Source: Luzula sylvatica (taxonomy: Eukaryota; Streptophyta; Magnoliopsida; Poales; Juncaceae). From it: DNA of 64,000 bases. The translations under genes and the position numbers were made by a program. Under the pieces are notes generated by a model that saw only the letters and a program-made list of their open reading frames with translations, did not search any database and was not told the origin of the DNA. Below, one piece after another: positions 1 through 13,000 of this stretch (within the stretch, counting starts at the first letter, position 1; each line of letters opens with the position of its first letter). The stretch covers positions 10,395,167 to 10,459,166 of the forward strand of contig OX326956.1 of NCBI GenBank assembly GCA_946800325.1, given 5' to 3'.

Positions 1-3000
1 GTTTTTTTCAAAAATTTCTTAAAAATAAAAAAACTGAAGTCTAACACCTTCAAAAAATTCAACTAAGATATTGTTTTAAAAATGGTTGAAATGAAAGTGT
101 AACACAAGAAAAATATTCAATTTTCATGTCGTACTCGAAATACTCTATAATTGAAGACTAACACACATAAATTTAAATTTTTAAAAAATGTCTTCAAAAT
201 GCAAAAACAGAATTCTAACACCTTCAAAAAATTCAATTAAGGTATTTTTATAAAAATTGTTAAAATTTTAATGTAACACAAGAAAAAAAATTCAATTATT
301 ATGTCGTACTCGAAAAACTGCGTAATTGAAAACTAACACACACAAATTTCAATTTTCCGAAAAATTTCTTAAAAATGCAAAAACTGAAGTCTAACACCTT
401 CAAAAAATTCAATTAAGATATTTTAATAAGAATTGTTAAAATTCAAGTGTAACACAAGCAAAATACTCAATTTTCAGGTCGTAGTCAAAATACTCCGTTA
501 TTTAAGACTAACACAAACAAATTTCAGTTTTTTCAAAAAATTCTTAAAAATATAAAAACAGAAGTCTAACACCTTCAAAAAATTCAATTATGAATTTTTT
601 TTTTTTAAATGTTAAAATTGAAGTAAAACACAAGAAAAATACTCAATTTTCTTGTTGCACTCAAAATACTCCGAAATCGAAGACCAACACTCACAAATTT
701 CAATTTTTAAAAAAATTTCTTAAAATTGCAAAGATATAAGTCTAACAACTTCAAAAAATTCAATTATGATTTTTTAATCAAAAATGTTCAAATTCAGGTG
801 TAACACAACCCAACTACTCAATTTTCATGTCGTACTCAACATAATCCTTAATTGGAGACTAACACACACAAATTTCAATTTTTTCAAAATTTTCTTAAAA
901 AAAGGAAAAACAGAAGTCTAACACCTTCAAAAAATTAAAATAATATATTTTAAAAAAAATATTAAAATTGAATTGTAACACAAGGAAAATACTCAATTTT
1001 CATGTCGTACTTAAAATACTACATAATTCAAGACTATCACACACAAATTTTCATTTTTTTCAAAAATTCTTAAAAATACAAAAACTGAAGTGTAACACCT
1101 TAAAAAAATTCTATTATGATATATTTTTTAAAAAAATGTTAAAATTGAAGTGTAACACAAGAAAAATACTCAATATTTATGTCGTACTCACAATACTCCG
1201 TAATTGAAGACAAACACACACAAATTTCATTTTTTTCAAAAATTTCTTAAAAATAAAAAAACTGAAGTCTAACACCTTCAAAATATTCAACTAAGATATT
1301 TTTTTAAAAATGGTTAAAATGAAAGTGTAACACAAGAAAAATATTCAATTTTCATGTCGTACTCGAAATACTCTATAATTGAAGACTAACAGACATAAAT
1401 TTAAATTTTTGAAAAATGTCTTCAAAATGCAAAAACAGAATTCTAACACTTTCAAAAAATTCAATTAAGGTATTTTTATAAAAATTGTTAAAATTTTAAA
1501 GTAACACAAGAAAAAAAATTCAATTATTATGTCGTACTCGAAAAACTGCGTAATTGAAAACTAACACACACAAATTTCAATTTTCCGAAAAATTTCTTAA
1601 AAATGCAAAAACTGAAGTCTAACACCTTCAAAAAATTCAATTAAGATATTTTAATAAGAATTGTTAAAATTCAAGTGTAACACAAGCAAAATACTCAATT
1701 TTCAGATCGTAGTCAAAATACTCCGTTATTTAATACTAACACAAACAAATTTCAGTTTTTTCAAAAAATTCTTAAAAATACAAAAACAGAAGTCTAACAC
1801 CTTCAAAAAATTCAATTATGAATTTTTTTTTTTTAAATGTTAAAATTGAAGTAAAACCCAAGAAAAATACTCAATTTTCTTGTTGCACTCAAAATACTCC
1901 GAAATCGAAGACCAACACTCACAAATTTCAATTTTTAAAAAAATTTCTTAGAATTGCAAAGATATAAGTCTAACAACTTCAAAAAATTCAATTATGATTT
2001 TTTAATCAAAAATGTTCAAATTCAAGTGTAACACAACCCAACTACTCAATTTTCATGTCGTACTCAACATAATCCTTAATTGCAGACTAACACACACAAA
2101 TTTCAATTTTTACAAAATTTTCTTAAAAAAAGGAAAAACAGAAGTCTAACACCTTCAAAAAATTAAAATAATATATTTTAAAAAAAATGTTCAAATTGAA
2201 TTGTAACACAAGGAAAATACTCAATTTTCATGTCGTACTTAAAATACTACATAATTCAAGACTATCACACACAAATTTTCATTTTTTTCAAAAATTCTTA
2301 AAAATACAAAAACTGAAGTCTAACACCTTAAAAAATTTCTATTATGATATATTTTTTTAAAAAATGTTAAAATTGAAGTGTAACACAAGAAAAATACTCA
2401 ATTTTCATGTCGTACTCACAATACTCCGTAATTGAAGACAAACACACACAAATTTCATTTTTATCAAAAATTTCTTAAAAATAAAAAAACTGAAGTCTAA
2501 CACCTTCAAAAAATTCAACTAAGATAATTTTTTAAAAATGGTTAAAATGAAAGTGTAACACAAGAAAAATATTCAATTTTCATGTCGTACTCGAAATACT
2601 CTATAATTGAAGACTAACACACATAAATTTAAATTTTTAAAAAATGTCTTCAAAATGCAAAAACAGAATTCTAACACCTTCAAAAAATTCAATTAAGGTA
2701 TTTTTATAAAAATTGTTAAAATTTTAATGTAACACAAGAAAAAAAATTCAATTATTATGTCGTACTCGAAAAACTGCGTAATTGAAAACTAACACACACA
2801 AATTTCAATTTTCCGAAAAATTTCTTAAAAATGCAAAAACTGAAGTCTAACACCTTCAAAAAATTCAATTAAGATATTTTAATAAGAATTGTTAAAATTC
2901 AAGTGTAACACAACCAAAATACTCAATTTTCAGGTCGTAGTCAAAATACTCCGTTATTTAAGACTAACACAAACAAATTTCAGTTTTTTCAAAAAATTCT

Positions 3001-6000
3001 TAAAAATATAAAAACAGAAGACTAACACCTTCAAAAAATTCAATTATGAATTTTTTTTTTTAAAATGTTAAAATTGAAGTAAAACACAAGAAAAATACTC
3101 AATTTTCTTGTTGCACTCAAAATACTCCGAAATCGAAGACCAACACTCACAAATTTCAATTTTTAAAAAAATTTCTTAAAATGGCAAAGATATAAGTCTA
3201 ACAACTTCAAAAAATTCAATTATGATTTTTTAATCAAAAATGTTCAAATTCAAGTGTAACACAACCCAACTACTCAATTTTCATGTCGTACTCAACATAA
3301 TCCTTAATTGCAGACTAACACACACAAATTTCAATTTTTACAAAATTTTCTTAAAAAAAGGAAAAACAGAAGTCTAACACCTTCAAAAAATTAAAATAAT
3401 ATATTTTAAAAAAAATGTTCAAATTGAATTGTAACACAAGGAAAATACTCAATTTTCATGTCGTACTTAAAATACTACATAATTCAAGAGTATCACACAC
3501 AAATTTTCATTTTTTTCAAAAATTCTTAAAAATATAAAAATTGAAGTCTAACACCTTAAAAAAATTCTATTATGATATATTTTTTAAAAAAATGTTAAAA
3601 TTGAAGTGTAACACAAGAAAAATACTTAATATTCATGTCGTACTCACAATACTCCGTAATTGAAGACAAACACACACAAATTTCGTTTTTTTCAAAAATT
3701 TCTTAAAAATAAAAAAACTGAAGTCTAACACCTTCAAAAAATTCAACTAAGATATTGTTTTAAAAATGGTTGAAATGAAAGTGTAACACAAGAAAAATAT
3801 TCAATTTTCATGTCGTACTCGAAATACTCTATAATTGAAGACTAACACACATAAATTTAAATTTTTAAAAAATGTCTTCAAAATGCAAAAACAGAATTCT
3901 AACACCTTCAAAAAATTCAATTAAGGTATTTTTATAAAAATTGTTAAAATTTTAATGTAACACAAGAAAAAAAATTCAATTATTATGTCGTACTCGAAAA
4001 ACTGCGTAATTGAAAACTAACACACACAAATTTCAATTTTCCGAAAAATTTCTTAAAAATGCAAAAACTGAAGTCTAACACCTTCAAAAAATTCAATTAA
4101 GATATTTTAATAAGAATTGTTAAAATTCAAGTGTAACACAAGCAAAATACTCAATTTTCAGGTCGTAGTCAAAATACTCCGTTATTTAAGACTAACACAA
4201 ACAAATTTCAGTTTTTTCAAAAAATTCTTAAAAATATAAAAACAGAAGTCTAACACCTTCAAAAAATTCAATTATGAAATTTTTTTTTTTAAATGTTAAA
4301 ATTGAAGTAAAACACAAGAAAAATACTCAATTTTCTTGTTGCACTCAAAATAATCCGAAATCGAAGACCAACACTCACAAATTTCAATTTTTAAAAACAT
4401 TTCTTAAAATTGCAAAGATATAAGTCTAACAACTTCAAAAAATTCAATATTGATTTTTTAATCAAAAATGTTCAAATTCAAGTGTAACACAACCCAACTA
4501 CTCAATTTTCATGTCGTACTCAACATAATCCTTAATTGCAGACTAACACACACAAATTTCAATTTTTTCAAAATTTTCTTAAAAAAAGGAAAAAACAGAA
4601 GTCTAACACCTTCAAAAAATTAAAATAATATATTTTAAAAAAAATGTTAAAATTGAATTGTAACACAAGGAAAATACTCAATTTTCATGTCGTACTTAAA
4701 ATACTACATAATTCAAGACTATCACACACAAATTTTCATTTTTTTCAAAAATTCTTAAAAATACAAAAACTGAAGTCTAACACCTTAAAAAAATTCTATT
4801 ATGATATATTTTTTAAAAAAATGTTAAAATTGAAGTGTAACACAAGAAAAATACTCAATTTTCATGTCGTACTCACAATACTCCCTAATTGAAGACAAAC
4901 ACACACAAATTTCATTTTTTTCAAAAATTTCTTAAAAATAAAAAAAACTGAAGTCTAACACCTTCAAAAAATTCAACTAAGATATTTTTTTAAAAATGGT
5001 TAAAATGAAAGTGTAACACAAGAAAAATATTCAATTTTCATGTCGTACTCGAAATACTCTATAATTGAAGACTAACACACATAAATTTAAATTTTTAAAA
5101 AATGTCTTCAAAATGCAAAAACAGAATTCTAACACCTTCAAAAAATTCAATTAAGGTATTTTTATAAAAATTGTTAAAATTTTAAAGTAACACAAGAAAA
5201 AAAATTCAATTATTATGTCGTACTCGAAAAACTGCGTAATTGAAAACTAACACACACAAATTTCAATTTTCCGAAAAATTTCTTAAAAATGCAAAAACAT
5301 AAGTCTAACACCTTCAAAAAATTCAATTAAGATATTTTAATAAGAATTGTTAAAATTCAAGTGTAACACAAGCGAAATACTCAATTTTCAGGTCGTAGTC
5401 CAAATACTCCGTTATTTAAGACTAACACAAACAAATTTCAGTTTTTTCAAAAAATTCTTAAAAATATAAAAACAGAAGTCTAACACCTTCAAAAAATTCA
5501 ATTATGAATTTTTTTTTTAAAATGTTAAAATTGAAGTAAAACACAAGAAAAATACTCAATTTTCTTGTTGCACTCAAAATACTCCGAAATCGAAGACCAA
5601 CACTCACAAATTTCAATTTTTAAAAAAATTACTTAAAATTGCAAAGATATAAGTCTAACAACTTCAAAAAATTCAATTATGATTTTTTAATCAAAAATGT
5701 TCAAATTCAAGTGTAACACAACCCAACTACTCAATTTTCATGTCGTACTCAACATAATCCTTAATTGTAGACTAACACACACAAATTTCAATTTTTTCAA
5801 AATTTTCTTAGAAAAAGGAAAAACAGAAGTCTAACACCTTCAAAAAATTAAAATAATATATTTTAAAAAAAATGTTAAAATTGAATTGTAACACAAGGAA
5901 AATACTCAATTTTCATGTCGTACATAAAATACTATATAATTCAAGACTATCACACACAAATTTTCATTTTTTTCAAAAATTCTTAAAAATACAAAAACTG

Positions 6001-7780
6001 AAGTCTAACACCTTAAAAAAATTCTATTATGATATATTTTTTAAAAAAATGTTAAAATTGAAGTGTAACACAAGAAAAATACTCAATTTTCATGTCGTTC
6101 TAACAATACTCCGTAATTGAAGACAAACACACACAAATTTCATTTTTTTCAAAAATTTCTTAAAAATAAAAAAACTGAAGTCTAGCACCTTCAAAAAATT
6201 CAACTAAGATATTTTTTTAAAAATGGTTAAAATGAAAGTGTAACACAAGAAAAATATTCAATTTTCATGTCGTACTCAAAATACTCTATATTTGAAGACT
6301 AACACACATAAATTTAAATTTTTTAAAAATGTCTTCAAAATGCAAAAACAGAATTCTAACACCTTCAAAAAATTCAATTAAGGTATTTTTATAAAAATTG
6401 TTAAAATTTTAAAGTAACACAAGAAAAAAAATTCAATTATTATGTCGTACTCGAAAAACTGCGTAATTGAAAACTAACATACACAAATTTCAATATTCCG
6501 AAAAATTTCTTAAAAATGCAAAAACTGAAGTCTAACACCTTCAAAAAATTCAATTAAGATATTTTAATAAGAATTGTTAAAATTCAAGTGTAACACAAGC
6601 AAAATACTCAATTTTCAGGTCGTAGTCAAAATACTCCGTTATTTAAGACTAACACAAACAAATTTCAGTTTTTTCAAAAAATTCTTAAAAATATAAAAAC
6701 AGAAGTCTAACACCTTCAAAAAATTCAATTCTGAATTTTTTTTTTAAATGTTAAAATTGAAGTAAAACACAAGAAAAATACTCAATTTTCTTGTTGCACT
6801 CAAAATACTCCGAAATCGAAGACCAACACTCACAAATTTCAATTTCTAAAAAAATTTCTTAAAATTGCAAAGATATAAGTCTAACAACTTCAAAAAATTC
6901 AATTATGATTTTTTAATCAAAAATGTTCAAATTCAAGTGTAATACAACCCAACTACTCAATTTTCATGTCGTACTCAACATAATCCTTAATTGCAGAATA
7001 ACACACACAAATTTCAATTTTTTCAAAATTTTCTTAAAAAAAGGAAAAACAGAAGTCTAACACCTTGAAAAAATTAAAATAATATATTTTTAAAAAAATG
7101 TTAAAATTGAATTGTAACACAAGGAAAATACTCAATTTTCATGTCGTACATAAAATACTACATAATTCAAGACTATCACACACAAATTTTCATTTTTTTC
7201 AAAAATTCTTAAAAATACAAAAACTGAAGTCTAACACCTTAAAAAAATTCTATTATGATATATTTTTTAAAAAAATGTTAAAATTGAAGTGTAACACAAG
7301 AAAAATACTCAATTTTCATGTCGTACTCACAATACTCCGTAATTGAAGACAAACACACACAAATTTCATTTTTTTCAAAAAATTTCTTAAAAATAAAAAA
7401 ACTCAAGTCTAACACCTTCAAAAAATTCAACTAAGATATTTTTTTAAAAATGATTAAAATGAAAGTGTAACACAAGAAAAATATTCAATTTTCATGTCGT
7501 ACTCGAAATACTCTATAATTGAAGACTAACACACATAAATTTAAATTTTTAAAAAATGTCTTCAAAATGCAAAAACAGAATTCTAACACCTTCAAAAAAT
7601 TCAATTAAGGTATTTTTATAAAAATTGTTAAAATTTTAAAGTAACACAAGACAAAAAATTCAATTATTATGTCGTACTCGAAAAACTGCGTAATTGAAAA
7701 CTAACACACACAAATTTCAATTTTCCGAAAAATTTCTTAAAAATGCAAAAACATAAGTCTAACACCTTAAAAAAATTCAA
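1..7780 (+). repeat. 7-monomer higher-order repeat, period ~1,226 bp
   Basis: Distinct monomer variants recur in fixed order. A variant reading TTAAAATTGAATTGTAACAC occurs near 966, 2195, 3420, 4645, 5873 and 7099, so the spacing is ~1,225-1,228 bp, or seven monomers. The variant with a CTTCAAAATGCAAAAACAGAATTC block keeps the same period. Copies differ by scattered substitutions and by the length of T/A runs, so the block expanded recently compared with the rest of the array. About 6.3 periods are present and the first is cut by the window edge. Confidence 0.88.
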
Positions 7781-10700
7781 TTATGATATTTTTTTTTTTA
7801 AAATGATCAAATTGAAGTGTAACACAAGAAAATACTAAATTTTCATGTCGTACTCAAAATACTCCGTAATTGAAGACTAACACACGCAAAGTTTATTTTT
7901 TTTTAAAATTTATTAAAAATGCAAAAACTAAAGTCTAACAACTTCAAAAAATTCAACTAAGATATTTTTATAAAAATGGTTAAAATTTAAGTGTGACAAA
8001 AGCAAAATATTCAATTTTCACGTCGTACTCGAAATACTCTGTAATTGAAGACTAACATACACAAATTTCAATTTTCTGACAAATTTCATGACAATGCAAA
8101 AACAGAAGTCTAACACCTTCAAAAAATTCAATTAAGATATTTTTGTATAAAATCTTCAATTCAAGTGTAATACAAGAAAAATATTTAATGTTCATGTCGT
8201 ACTAGAAATACTCCTGAATTTAAGACTAACATATACAAATTTCAATTTTTTCAAAAATTTGTTACAAATGCAAAAACTGAAGTCTAACACGTTCATTAAT
8301 TTCAAATATGATATTGAAAAACAATATGTTAAAATTGAAGTCTAAATCAAGGAAAATACTAAATTTTTGTGTCGTACTCAAAATACTCCGTTGAAGACTA
8401 ACACACACAAATTTCATTTTTTTCAAAAAATTCTTAAAAATGCAAAAACTGAAGTCTAACACATTCACATAATTCAACTAAGATATTTTTATAAAAATGG
8501 TTAAAATTTAAGTGTTACACAAGCAAAATATTAAATTTTCATGTCGTACTCGAAACACTCCATAACTCAAGACTAACACATTCAAAAAATTCAATTAAGA
8601 TAATTTAATAAAAATTGTTAAAATTCAAGTGTAACACAAGCAAAATACTCAATTTTCTGGTCGTACTCCAAATATTCCATAATTCAAGGCTAACACACAC
8701 AATTTTCAATTTTTTCAAAAAATTCTTAAAAATGCAAAAACTGAAGTCTAACACCTTCAAAAAATTCAATTATGATATTTTTTTTTTAAAAGTTAAAATT
8801 GAAGTGTAACAAAAAAAAAATACTCAATTTTCTTGTCGCACTCCAAATACTCCGTAATTGATGACTAACACACACAAATTTCAATTTTTTCTGAAATTGC
8901 TTCAAATTGCAAAGATAGAAATCTAACACCCTCAAAAAATTCAATTATGATATATTAATAAAAAAAAATTTAATTCAAGTGTAATACAAGCAAAATATTC
9001 AATTTTCATGTTGTACTTGAAACATTCCGTAACTGAAGACTAACACCTTCAAAAAATTCAATTAAGATATTTTAATAAAATTTGTTAAAATTCAAGGGTA
9101 ACACAAGCAAAATTCTCAATTTTCAGGTTGTAGTCAAAATACTCCGTAATTTAAGACTAACACTAACAAATTTCAGTTTTTTCAAAAAATTCATAAAAAT
9201 ACAAAAACTGAAGTCTAACACCTTCAAAAAATTCAATTAAGACATTTTAATAAGAATTGCCAAAATTCGAGTGTAAAAAAGGCAAAATACTCAATTTTCA
9301 GGTCGTAGTCAAAATACTCCGTTATTTAAGACTAACACAAACAAATTTCAGTTTTTTCAAAAAATTCTTAAAAATACAAAAACAGAAGTCTAACACCTTG
9401 AAAAAATTCAATTATGATATTTTTTTTTAAATGTTAAATTTGAAGTATGACACAAGAAAAATACTCAATTTTCTTGGCTCACTTAAAATACTCCGTAATC
9501 GAAGACCAACACTCACAAATTATAATTTTTTCAAAAATTTCGTAAAATTGCAAAAACAGAATTCTAACACCTTCAAAAAATTCAATTAAGGTATTTTTAT
9601 AAAAATTGTTAAAATTTAAATGTAACACAAGAAAAATATTCAATTTTCATGTCGTACTCGAAAAACTCCGTAATTGAAAACTAACACACACAAATTTCAA
9701 TTTTCCGAAAAATTTCTTAAAAATGCAAAAACATAAGTATAACACCTTAAAAAATTCAATTATGATATTTTTTAAAAAAATGATCAAATTGAAATGTAAC
9801 ACAAGAAAATACTCAATTTTCATGTCGTACTCAAAATACTCCGTAATTGAAGAATAACACAAACAAATTTCATTTTTTTTTTAAATTTATTAAAAATGCA
9901 AAAACTGAAGTCTAACTCCTTCAAAAAATTCAACTAAGATATTTTTATAAAAATGGTTAAAATTTAAGTGTGACACAAGCAAAATATTCAATTTTCATGT
10001 CGTACTCGAAATACTCTGTAATTGAAGACTAACATACACAAATTTCAATTTTCTCAAAATTTTCTTGAAAATGCAAAAACAGAAGTCTAACACCTTCAAA
10101 AAAATCAATTAAGATATTTTTTGTATAAAATCATCAATTTAAGTGTAACACAAGAAAAATATTAAATTTTCATGTCGTACTAGAAATAATCCTTAATTTA
10201 AGACTAACATATACAAATTTCAATTTTTTCAAAAATTTCTTACAAATGCAAAAACTGAAGTCTAACACGTTCATTAATTTCAAATATGATATTGAAAACA
10301 AATATGTTAAAATTGAAGTGTAAAACAAGAAAAATAATAATTTTTCATGTCGTACTCAAAATACTCCGTTGAAGACTAACACACACAAATTTCATTTTTT
10401 TCAAAAGTTCTTAAAAATGCAAAACTGAAGTCTAACACATTCACAGAATTCAACTAAGATATTTTTATAAAAATGGTTAAAATTTAAGTGTTACACAAGC
10501 AAAATATTAAATTTTCATGTCGTACTCGAAACACTCCGTAACTCAAGACTAACACATTCAAAAAATTCAATTAACATATTTTAATAAAAATTGTTAAAAT
10601 TCAAGTGTAACACAAGCAAAATACTCAATTTTCAGGTCGTACTCAAAATACTCCATAATTCAAGGCTAACACCCACAAATTTCAATTTTTTCAAAAAATT

Positions 10701-12990
10701 CTTAAAAATGCAAAAACTGAAGTCTTAACACCTTCAAAAATATTCAATTATGATATTTTTTTTTAAAATGTGAAAATTGAAGTGTTACAAAAGAAAAATA
10801 CTCAATTTTCTTGTCGCACTGAAAATACTCCGTAATTGAAGACTAACACACAGAAATTTCAATTTTTTCTGAAATTGCTTCAAATTGCAAAGATAGAAAT
10901 CTAACACCTTCAAAAAAATTCAATTATGATATTTTAATAAAAAAAATTTAAATTCAAGTGTAATACAAGAAAAATATTCAATTTTCATGTCGTACTTGAA
11001 ACACTTCGTAACTGAAGACTAACACCTTCAAAAAATTCAATTAAGATATTTTAATAAAATTTGTCAATATTCAAGTGTAACACAAGCAAAATACTCAATT
11101 TTCAGGTCGTAGTCAAAATACTCCGTAATTTAAGACTAACACAATCAAATTTCAGTTTTTTCAAAAAATTCTGAAAAATACAAAAACTGAAGTCTAACAC
11201 CTTCAAAAAATTTAATTAAGATATTTCAATAAGAATTGTAAAAATTCGAGTGTAACAAAGGCAAAATACTCAATTTTCAGGTCGTAGTTAAAATACTCCT
11301 TATTTAAGACTAACACAAACAAATTTCAGTTTTTTCAAAAAATTCTTAAAAATAAAAAACCAGAAGTCTAACACCTTCAAAAAATTCAATTACGATATTT
11401 TTTTTAAAAATGATCAAATTGAAGTGTAACACATGAAAATACTCAATTTTCGTGTCGTGCTCAAAATACTCCGTAATTGAAGACTAACACACACAAATTT
11501 CATTTTTTTAAAAAATTTATTAAAAATGCAAAAACTGAAATCTAACACCTTCAAAAAATTGAACTAAGATCTTTTTATAAAAATGGTTAAAATTTAAGTG
11601 TGACACAAGCAAAATATTCAATTTTCATGTCGTACTCGAAATACTCTGTAATCGAAGACTAACACACACAAATTTCAATTTTCTCAAAATTTTTTTAAAA
11701 ATGCAAAAACATAAGTCTAACACCTTCAAAAAATTCAATTATGATATTTTTTCAAAAAATGATCAAATTGAAGTGTAACACAAGAAAATAATCAATTTTC
11801 ATGTCGTGCTCGAAATACTCCGTAATTGAAGACTAACACACACAAATTTCATTTTTTTTAAAAATTTATTAAAAATGCAAAAACTGAATTCTAACACCTT
11901 CAAAAAATTCAACTAAGATATTTTTATAAAAATGGTTAAAATTTAAGTGTGATACAAGCAAAATATTCAATTTTCATGTCATATTCGAAATACTCTGTAA
12001 TTGAAGACTAACACACACAAATTTCAATTTTCTCAAAAAATTCTTAAAAATGCAAAAACTGAAGTCTAACACCTTCCAAAAATTCAATTATGATATTTTT
12101 TTAAAATATGTTAAAATTGAAGTGTAGCAGAAGAAAAATACTCAATTTTCTTGTCGCACTCAAAATACTACGTAATTGAAGACTAACAAACACAAATTTC
12201 AATTTTTTCTAAAATTGCTTCAAATTGCAAAGATAGAAATCTAACACCTTCGAAAAATTAAATTAAGATATATTAATAAAATTTGTTAAAATTCCAGTGT
12301 AACACAAGCAAAATACTCAAATTTCAGGTCGTAGTCAAAATACTCCGTAATTTAAGACTAACACATTCAAATTTCAGTTTTTTCAAAAAATTCTGAAAAA
12401 TACAAAAACTGAAGTCTAACACCTTCAAAAAATTTAATTAAGATATTTCAATAAGAATTGTAAAAATTCGAGTGTAACAAAGGCAAAATACTCAATTTTA
12501 TGGTCGTAGTTAAAATACTTCTAATTTAAGACTAACACAAACAAATTTCAGTTTTTTCAAAAAATTCTTAAAAATACAAAAACAGAAGTCTAACACCTTG
12601 AAAAAATTCGATTATGATATATTTTTTTAAATTTTTTAATTTGAAGTATAACACAAGAAAAATACTCAATTTTCTTGTCTCACTTAAAATACTCCGTAAT
12701 TGAAGACCGACACTCACAAATTATAATTTTTTCAAATATTTCTTAAAATTGCAAAGATAGAAGTCTGACAACTTAAAAAAATTCAATTCTGATTTTGTTT
12801 ATCAAAAATGTTCAAATTGAAGTGTAATACAACCAAACTACTCAATTTTCATGTCGCACTCAACATACTCCTTAATTGCATACTAAAACACACAAATTTT
12901 AATTTTTTCAAAACTTTCTTAAAAAAAGGAAAAACAGAAGTCTAACACCTTCAAAAAATTAAATTGAGATATTTGTGAAAAAGATGTTAA
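7781..12990 (+). repeat. Second higher-order repeat, period ~1.98 kb, partly deleted
   Basis: The strict 7-monomer pattern stops near 7,780. A rare variant containing GTTCATTAATTTCAAATATG occurs at about 8,291 and 10,268, 1,977 bp apart. The ATGATCAAATTGAA variant occurs near 7,803, 9,780, 11,409 and 11,758. This fits an 11-monomer unit with about two copies, followed by shortened, rearranged copies up to the inversion at ~13,000. Confidence 0.62.
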
Positions 12991-13000
12991 AATTGAATTG

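Larger units (their letters stand above)
1..13000 (+). repeat. Satellite family A array, forward polarity
   Basis: Continuous tandem array with a monomer of about 175 bp. The anchor GTAACACAAG recurs near 99, 272 and 449. Each monomer holds three related ~58-bp blocks beginning TGAAGTGTAACACAAG, TGAAGACTAACACACAC and TGAAGTCTAACACCTTC; for example, the TAAC cores at about 8632, 8691, 8749 and 8807 are 58-59 bp apart. Short open frames occur in both strands but carry only translated satellite and are not genes. The monomer length fits the usual plant satellite or nucleosomal size. A centromeric, pericentromeric or knob location cannot be told from sequence alone. Confidence 0.97.

Noticed and set aside
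968..7346. Repeated open frames of 79-82 codons encoding MLKLNCNTRKILNFHVV-type peptides, and similar frames on both strands through 38 kb
   Set aside because: They are translations of the satellite monomer, recur exactly with the higher-order period, and occur on both strands. There is no start context, domain or codon signature.
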